From positions 1 through 8,622 of the forward strand of contig JAPLGI010000186.1 in the NCBI GenBank assembly GCA_026390245.1: a stretch of DNA of 8,622 nt, written 5' to 3'. The notes under the pieces are model-generated. The model searched no databases. It saw only the letters and a program-made list of their open reading frames with translations, and had not been told where the DNA came from. Each line of letters begins with the position of its first letter. Position 1 is the first letter of the stretch. This document shows positions 7,080 to 8,622 of this stretch, piece after piece. The stretch is from Caldisericota bacterium. Its GTDB lineage: Bacteria > Caldisericota > Caldisericia > Cryosericales > Cryosericaceae. The position numbers and the translations under genes were made by a program.

Positions 7080-7086
7080 TCCTCCC
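7080..7086 (-). promoter_or_regulatory. Ribosome binding site of pta
   Basis: GGGAGGA on the minus strand, with GGAGG five bases from the ATG at 7075-7073. It decides that ATG over the in-frame TTG at 7090. Confidence 0.75.
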
Positions 7087-7108
7087 GCAAAGGTTGACTA
7101 TGCCAGAC

Positions 7109-7136
7109 ATTGTACCACGGCAGCGCTCAGCGTCCA
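7109..7136 (-). promoter_or_regulatory. Predicted sigma-70-type promoter of pta
   Basis: On the minus strand, -35 TGGACG (7136-7131, four of six consensus bases), a 16-nt spacer, and -10 TACAAT (7114-7109, five of six). Transcription would start near 7102, giving a leader of about 27 nt that contains the pta ribosome binding site. A small inverted repeat, GCGCT/AGCGC, overlaps the -35 and could be a weak operator or the end of the azlD message. Confidence 0.55.
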
Positions 7137-7146
7137 GCGCGGAGCA

Positions 7147-7464
7147 CTATCCCAGCAGCCGCGTCAGGATCATATAGATCGCCGTTCCTGAGAAAATGCT
7201 GAGGAGGGCGTTGTGCTTCCACCGGTGGGCGAGGACAGTCATTGCCACGCCGCCAAGTGCCGGTATCCCGTAGGGTGTTGTGCGCCACGCAACGCTATTG
7301 AGCGAGTAGAAGACGAGCAACCACAAAACAAGTGGTGGTAGAACAGTCTCGACGGTGGCAACCCAGCGAGGCGGGCGAGTACGGCTGAACAGCACGAACG
7401 GCAGCAGGCGGCTTGCGAAGGTGATGACAGCCATGATGGCGAGGACCAGGAGGGAGTCAGGCAT
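7147..7464 (-). CDS. azlD: AzlD-family branched-chain amino acid exporter, small subunit
   Basis: A 105-residue hydrophobic protein of the AzlD family, which pairs with AzlC to export branched-chain or other amino acids. It shows the family opening (a membrane helix, then TFASRLLPFVLF, residues about 15-26), a central helix containing LPPLVLWLLVFY, and the helix-turn region GIPALGGVAMTVLAHRWKHNALLSIFSGTAIYM near the end; four membrane segments are likely. Its ATG lies inside the end of azlC (8-nt overlap) with GAGG about ten bases upstream, so the two are translationally coupled. The order azlC-azlD is the usual one. The pta promoter follows its stop codon directly. Confidence 0.88.
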   Translation of the reverse strand: MPDSLLVLAIMAVITFASRLLPFVLFSRTRPPRWVATVETVLPPLVLWLLVFYSLNSVAWRTTPYGIPALGGVAMTVLAHRWKHNALLSIFSGTAIYMILTRLLG

Positions 7465-8143
7465 GGTCGGTGTGCCTCGCGAGGAGCAGCAGCATGCCTG
7501 TTCCCACGGCGATAGACGCCGGCAGAACGGCCGAGGATGGAAGAAGGAGGCGCCCGATCACGGTCGTCGCCAGGGCGACTGTAAGTGGAACGAGCGATCG
7601 GATCCTCTCCGTGCTCCCGACAGCCAGGACGACGAATAGCGCTGTCAGCGAGAACTCGATACCGGCGATGGCGACGGGGACTGCCGTTCCCAGCAGGGCG
7701 CCGACCAGCGTTCCGGCGACCCAGTACAGCTGGTCGAGGAGAGAGATGAGGACGTACAGCCGGGTTCTCGTGGAAGGATCCGGTTCGAGGGTGGTCGTCA
7801 GCAAGGCGAAGGTCTCGTCCGTGACAGCAAAGATCAGGTATGGCTTGGCCCACCGTGTGCCAGAGAACTTCGAGAGAAGTGACAGACCGTAGAAGGAGTG
7901 GCGCAGGTTGAGCAGGCACGCCATGACGATGGCCGTTGCCATGGGCATGCCGGTTGCAGACAGTCCAAGGATGAAGAACTGGGTGGCACCCGAGTAGACG
8001 AACGTGCTCATGACCACCGCATACCACCATGGGTGTCCCGCCTGCGTCGCCACGAATCCGAATGCAATGCCGAGAGGGACATACCCCATCAGAACCGGGA
8101 GAGTGTGGCGTGCAGCCTGTCGGAAGACAGAGCGCTTTTCCAT
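7457..8143 (-). CDS. azlC: AzlC-family branched-chain amino acid exporter, large subunit
   Basis: A 228-residue inner-membrane protein of the AzlC family (LIV-E class exporters, such as YgaZ and BrnF), acting with the downstream AzlD. Family motifs in order: PVLMGYVPLGIAFG (16-29), STFVYSGATQFFILGL (SGATQF 51-56), CLLNLRHSFYGLSL (NLRH 79-82) and FAVTDETFAL (TDETFAL 108-114), followed by alternating membrane helices. The length is typical. The ATG at 8143 is the only suitable start, since the next Met (residue 19) lies inside the first conserved motif. There is no ribosome binding site before it; instead a strong -10 ends six bases upstream, so the mRNA is probably leaderless. Substrates of the family include leucine, isoleucine, valine and methionine; which applies here is unknown. 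Confidence 0.9.
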   Translation of the reverse strand: MEKRSVFRQAARHTLPVLMGYVPLGIAFGFVATQAGHPWWYAVVMSTFVYSGATQFFILGLSATGMPMATAIVMACLLNLRHSFYGLSLLSKFSGTRWAKPYLIFAVTDETFALLTTTLEPDPSTRTRLYVLISLLDQLYWVAGTLVGALLGTAVPVAIAGIEFSLTALFVVLAVGSTERIRSLVPLTVALATTVIGRLLLPSSAVLPASIAVGTGMLLLLARHTDHA

Positions 8144-8149
8144 AGGCGG

Positions 8150-8177
8150 ATTGTACGGAATGGACTGCCTCTGTCAA
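8150..8177 (-). promoter_or_regulatory. Strong predicted promoter of azlCD, giving a leaderless mRNA
   Basis: On the minus strand a perfect -35 TTGACA (8177-8172), a 16-nt spacer and -10 TACAAT (8155-8150). Only CCGCCT separates the -10 from the azlC ATG, so the predicted transcription start falls on or next to the A of the start codon and there is no room for a Shine-Dalgarno site. The same GTACAAT core and 16-nt spacing occur at the pta promoter. Confidence 0.7.
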
Positions 8178-8188
8178 GCGGCAGAGGC
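8167..8188. promoter_or_regulatory. Inverted repeat over the azlC -35 box (operator candidate)
   Basis: GCCTCTG and CAGAGGC form a perfect 7-bp dyad with an 8-nt centre. Three bases of the TTGACA -35 lie in one arm and three in the centre, so a protein bound here would block RNA polymerase. It could alternatively fold as the 3'-end hairpin of the upstream transporter transcript, but no T tract follows it on the minus strand. Confidence 0.45.
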
Positions 8189-8249
8189 GACGGTCATGCC
8201 TTTCCCGATATCACCCACGTGAAGCGGGGCTGTTGGGCGCAGGATTGAT

Positions 8250-8622
8250 TCAATCCGCCTCGTGCTTCATGTACTTCCGGAGGGGCCGACAGACTGCATA
8301 CGCAGCCACTCCGCCAATGATGGCTTCGGGAATGCCGCTCGTAAGGATGGTCAGGCCGATCAATCCGAGAAGCAGGTCAAACCCTTTCCCGAGCACTGTT
8401 GCGTAGCTGTGCCCAAAGAAGACGTAGATGCCCCCAAGGACTCCAAAGGTGTTCGCGAGGCTGCCCAGCGCTCCGCTGAGCCCGTAGACGATGCCACTCT
8501 TCCACTTCAAACGGGTGAACAGTTGAAAGCAGACGCCTGCTACTACACCGACCAGGATCCTCGGCGCGAAGCAGATGACAAGACTCCAGACATTGCCTCG
8601 CGTGGTCCCGAGCGTGTAGAAT
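8250..8622 (-). CDS. ECF-transporter S component-like membrane protein, 5' partial
   Basis: The 3' part of a membrane protein resembling substrate-binding S components of energy-coupling factor (vitamin/micronutrient) transporters. The frame is open to the right window edge: before the first possible start (TTG at 8510) it continues as FYTLGTTRGNVWSLV, then FAPRILVGVVAGVCF, and on into LKWKSGIVYGLSGAL, so the start lies outside. Typical features are the PRILVGVVAG helix, a Gly/Ala-rich helix ending in GSLANTFGVLGGIYVFFGH, and the terminal helix SGIPEAIIGGVAAYAVCRPLRKYM, which is the usual C-terminal pattern of the family. No energising EcfA or EcfT gene is in the window. The substrate cannot be read from this fragment. 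The next gene, azlC, has its own promoter in the 106-nt gap, so the two are probably separate transcripts. Confidence 0.75.
   Translation of the reverse strand, partial: FYTLGTTRGNVWSLVICFAPRILVGVVAGVCFQLFTRLKWKSGIVYGLSGALGSLANTFGVLGGIYVFFGHSYATVLGKGFDLLLGLIGLTILTSGIPEAIIGGVAAYAVCRPLRKYMKHEAD

Noticed and set aside
8508..8510. TTG at 8510 as the start of an 86-residue protein.
   Set aside because: The in-frame upstream sequence encodes a conserved ECF S-component helix (PRILVGVVAG) and continues off the window, so the gene is simply cut.
1..8622. Defence system, mobile element, CRISPR array, tRNA or riboswitch.
   Set aside because: I looked for terminal inverted repeats with a transposase, regularly spaced repeats, cloverleaf patterns and structured leaders, and found none; the gene content is metabolic, regulatory and transport.

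Overview
The window reads as chromosomal DNA from a GC-rich bacterium using the standard bacterial code (TGA, TAG and TAA all act as stops). An ornithine-racemase-type PLP enzyme, a phosphotransacetylase, a PepV-type dipeptidase, an AzlCD amino-acid exporter and an ECF-transporter S subunit together suggest an anaerobic or fermentative, amino-acid/peptide-using organism. Clostridia-like Firmicutes, Synergistota or Caldisericota/Cryosericota-like lineages would all fit, but the sequence alone does not settle the lineage.

Layout: two plus-strand genes occupy 1-2763: the 3' part of an ornithine/alanine-racemase-family gene (5' end cut by the window edge), followed 29 nt later by a soluble GAF/histidine-kinase-like protein with degenerate ATPase and receiver domains. 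They converge on a minus-strand block. The 61-nt convergent gap (2764-2824) holds a perfect 45-nt palindrome (22-bp arms, 1-nt centre).

Reading the minus strand in its transcription direction from the right edge: an ECF-transporter S component (5' end off the window); azlC-azlD (8-nt overlap), with a promoter placing the predicted start of transcription at the azlC ATG (a leaderless candidate); pta, with its own promoter; a weak terminator-like hairpin; two short-form chromate-transporter-family genes (4-nt ATGA overlap); a PepV-like dipeptidase; and a CYTH-domain protein whose GTG start lies one base after the dipeptidase stop. The last four genes are packed as one translationally coupled operon that ends at the palindrome.

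The genes fit a theme of amino acid and peptide handling (racemisation, dipeptide cleavage, amino acid export), acetyl-CoA/acetyl-phosphate conversion and anion/vitamin transport. I saw no tRNA, rRNA, CRISPR array, insertion sequence or phage gene, and no recognisable defence system. The most unusual items are the palindrome, which carries a promoter-like TTGTGA-16-TACAAT pair on both strands; the leaderless azlC arrangement with a dyad over its -35; and the histidine-kinase relative that keeps its phospho-acceptor-type histidine but has lost the hallmark residues of its ATPase and receiver domains. All proteins are assigned by reading motifs; no database search was run.
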